A stretch of 40,650 nt of DNA from Cryobacterium tagatosivorans (GTDB lineage: Bacteria; Actinomycetota; Actinomycetes; Actinomycetales; Microbacteriaceae). Shown here piece after piece: positions 39,694-40,650 of the stretch. The stretch covers positions 1-40,650 of the forward strand of contig NZ_SOEZ01000043.1 in assembly GCF_004402215.1 (NCBI RefSeq), read 5' to 3'. Position 1 is the first letter of the stretch. Each line of letters opens with the position of its first letter. The notes beneath the pieces are model-generated. The model searched no databases and was not told where the DNA came from. It saw only the letters and a list, made by a program, of their open reading frames with translations. A program made the position numbers and the translations under genes.

Positions 39694-40650
39694 CCCGGAG
39701 CTGCCCGCGGGTCCAGGGACGGCCAGCGGGGGCTGACGCCGAATCGACGCAGGGCGAGGGCCGGGTTCAGCGCTCGCACGGCCGCGACGCGCTTCGCGGA
39801 GACCCAGGCCACCGCGACATCCGTCGTCTCGCCGATCGTCACGAGCTCGACCCCCATCGGATCGATCACCATGCTGTTGCCTACCGCAACGGGCGGAGTC
39901 TGGTCCGCGGCGGCCAGATAGATCGTGTTCTCGAGGGCACGGGCCGTGAGGAGCGTGCGCCAGTGCTGTTCCTTGAGCGGGCCTCGCACCCACTCGGCCG
40001 GCACCAGCACCAGGTCGGCGCCCGCGTCGACCAGCCGCCGGGTCACCTCAGGGAATCGAATGTCGTAACAGGTTTGCAGGCCGACGGTGAGGCCGCCCAG
40101 CGTGAACGTTTCCGGAGCCTCGATCGTGCCCGCGAGCACCCAGTCGGATTCGCGGTCGCCGAAGGCGTCGTAGAGGTGCAGTTTGCGGTATTTCGCCACC
40201 AGCTGCGCCGAGGGGCCGAGAGCCACGAGGGTGTTCGAAAAACGCCCGCGGACGACGGTGCTCTCCAGCATCCCGGCCACGATGTGCACGCCGAACTCCG
40301 CGGCCAGTTCGCCGAGCGCGACGACGAAGGGGCCGTCCAGCGGCTCGGCCGCGGCGACGAAGGCCGGGCCCATGACCGGCTCGAAGAAGGCCGAGTATTC
40401 GGGGAAGACGATCAGCGCGGCCCCGCGGCCGACCGCGGTCGCGGCGAGCGCGCGCATGGATCGGAGGTTCTCGCTGCGGTCGGCGCCCGGGCGGAACTGG
40501 GCGACGGCGACCCCGATCGCCGGGGCTGCCGATTCAGCGGATGCTGCGGATTCGGTGGAAGCGGGTTCGGTGGAAGCGGGTTCGGTGGAAGCGGGTTCGG
40601 TGGAAGCGGGTTCGGTGGAAGCGGGTTCGGTGGAAGCGGGTTCGGTGGAA
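39615..40650 (-). CDS. Carbon-nitrogen hydrolase (nitrilase family), 5' end outside window
   Basis: Nitrilase-superfamily amidohydrolase. The domain begins at IGVAVAQFRPG and continues through the catalytic triad: Glu in VFPEYSAF, Lys in KYRKLHLYD, Cys in QTCYDIRFPE. Later motifs are EWVRGPLKEQHW and NSMVIDPMG. The domain starts upstream of the in-frame Met at 40457 (IGVAVAQF lies near 40495-40520), so the coding region must continue into the repeat and beyond the right edge. The N-terminal extension consists of STEPA repeats (see 40551-40650), a Ser/Thr/Glu/Pro/Ala-rich linker of unknown length. It overlaps the convergent DUF7882 gene by 79 nt. Substrate class (omega-amidase or carbamoyl type) cannot be decided. 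Confidence 0.88.
   Translation of the reverse strand, partial: STEPASTEPASTEPASTEPASTEPASTEPASTESAASAESAAPAIGVAVAQFRPGADRSENLRSMRALAATAVGRGAALIVFPEYSAFFEPVMGPAFVAAAEPLDGPFVVALGELAAEFGVHIVAGMLESTVVRGRFSNTLVALGPSAQLVAKYRKLHLYDAFGDRESDWVLAGTIEAPETFTLGGLTVGLQTCYDIRFPEVTRRLVDAGADLVLVPAEWVRGPLKEQHWRTLLTARALENTIYLAAADQTPPVAVGNSMVIDPMGVELVTIGETTDVAVAWVSAKRVAAVRALNPALALRRFGVSPRWPSLDPRAAPGQPPVATVACDGGAAWTLNEASGRDE
40551..40650. repeat. 15-bp tandem repeat encoding STEPA units
   Basis: Unit GCGGGTTCGGTGGAA (plus strand) repeated about 6.7 times up to the window end; the first unit flank is slightly diverged. On the minus strand it reads in the nitrilase frame as (Ser-Thr-Glu-Pro-Ala)n. The total copy number cannot be given because the repeat continues past the edge. 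Confidence 0.95.

Noticed and set aside
1..40650. CRISPR array, insertion sequence, prophage or replication origin
   Set aside because: No spaced direct repeats, transposase, phage genes or DnaA-box cluster were seen.

Overview
The window is high-GC, densely coded actinobacterial DNA. GTG starts are frequent and many genes are coupled by ATGA or GTGA stop/start overlaps. The prfB-ftsE order, the DUF3039 and DUF7882 small proteins, a Tad-type pilus locus with two TadE proteins, and an F420-type (DUF385) oxidoreductase together point to Microbacteriaceae (Leifsonia/Cryobacterium-like). The genus is inferred, not proven. No stretch longer than 300 bases lacks a gene. The longest gaps are 5793-6051, 14264-14507, 23440-23699 and 39093-39306.

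Layout. 1-5800: ftsE (cut by the left edge) and prfB on the minus strand, an MFS transporter, a DUF385 protein and a pentapeptide-like protein on plus, then an EamA transporter and a small Cys-rich protein on minus. 6052-10637: a compact minus-strand Tad locus in the order tadA-tadB-tadC-small pilin candidate-tadE-tadE-TadG-like. 10806-14171: a 3-hydroxybutyrate dehydrogenase-like SDR and an MHS-family transporter, diverging from a LysR regulator. 14182-14263: tRNA-Leu(UAG). 14508-20194: DedA protein, CDF metal exporter, the rdgB-rph-murI operon (nucleotide-pool cleaning, RNA 3' processing, D-glutamate for peptidoglycan), pncB and DUF3039. 20246-23439: an ABC exporter whose ATPase carries a very long Ala/Lys-rich N-terminus.

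23700-31998 is a cell-surface glycopolymer region: a sugar/alcohol-phosphate nucleotidyltransferase, a Wzm/Wzt (TagG/TagH)-type exporter, a TagF-like polymerase, two GT2 glycosyltransferases and a CDP-alcohol phosphatidyltransferase. Together they could activate, polymerise and export a phosphodiester-linked wall polymer. Three unrelated genes (a 105-aa unknown, an XRE regulator and an EcsC-like protein) sit in the middle. 32135-35229 encodes exported proteins: an HtrA protease, a PKD-domain protein and a lipoprotein. 35367-40650 holds an aminotransferase, an Old Yellow Enzyme homologue, an alpha/beta hydrolase, a small membrane protein, a DUF7882 protein and a nitrilase-family amidohydrolase cut by the right edge inside a 15-bp tandem repeat.

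The most notable features outside normal gene content are: a 47-nt palindrome present twice in related form at gene 3' ends, plus a third with the same stem core; nine start codons with a TANNNT box 6-7 nt upstream (leaderless-type promoters); an in-frame STEPA repeat; and a CDP-alcohol phosphatidyltransferase whose last motif Asp is His. I found no CRISPR array, insertion sequence, prophage or origin, and no clear novel defence system.
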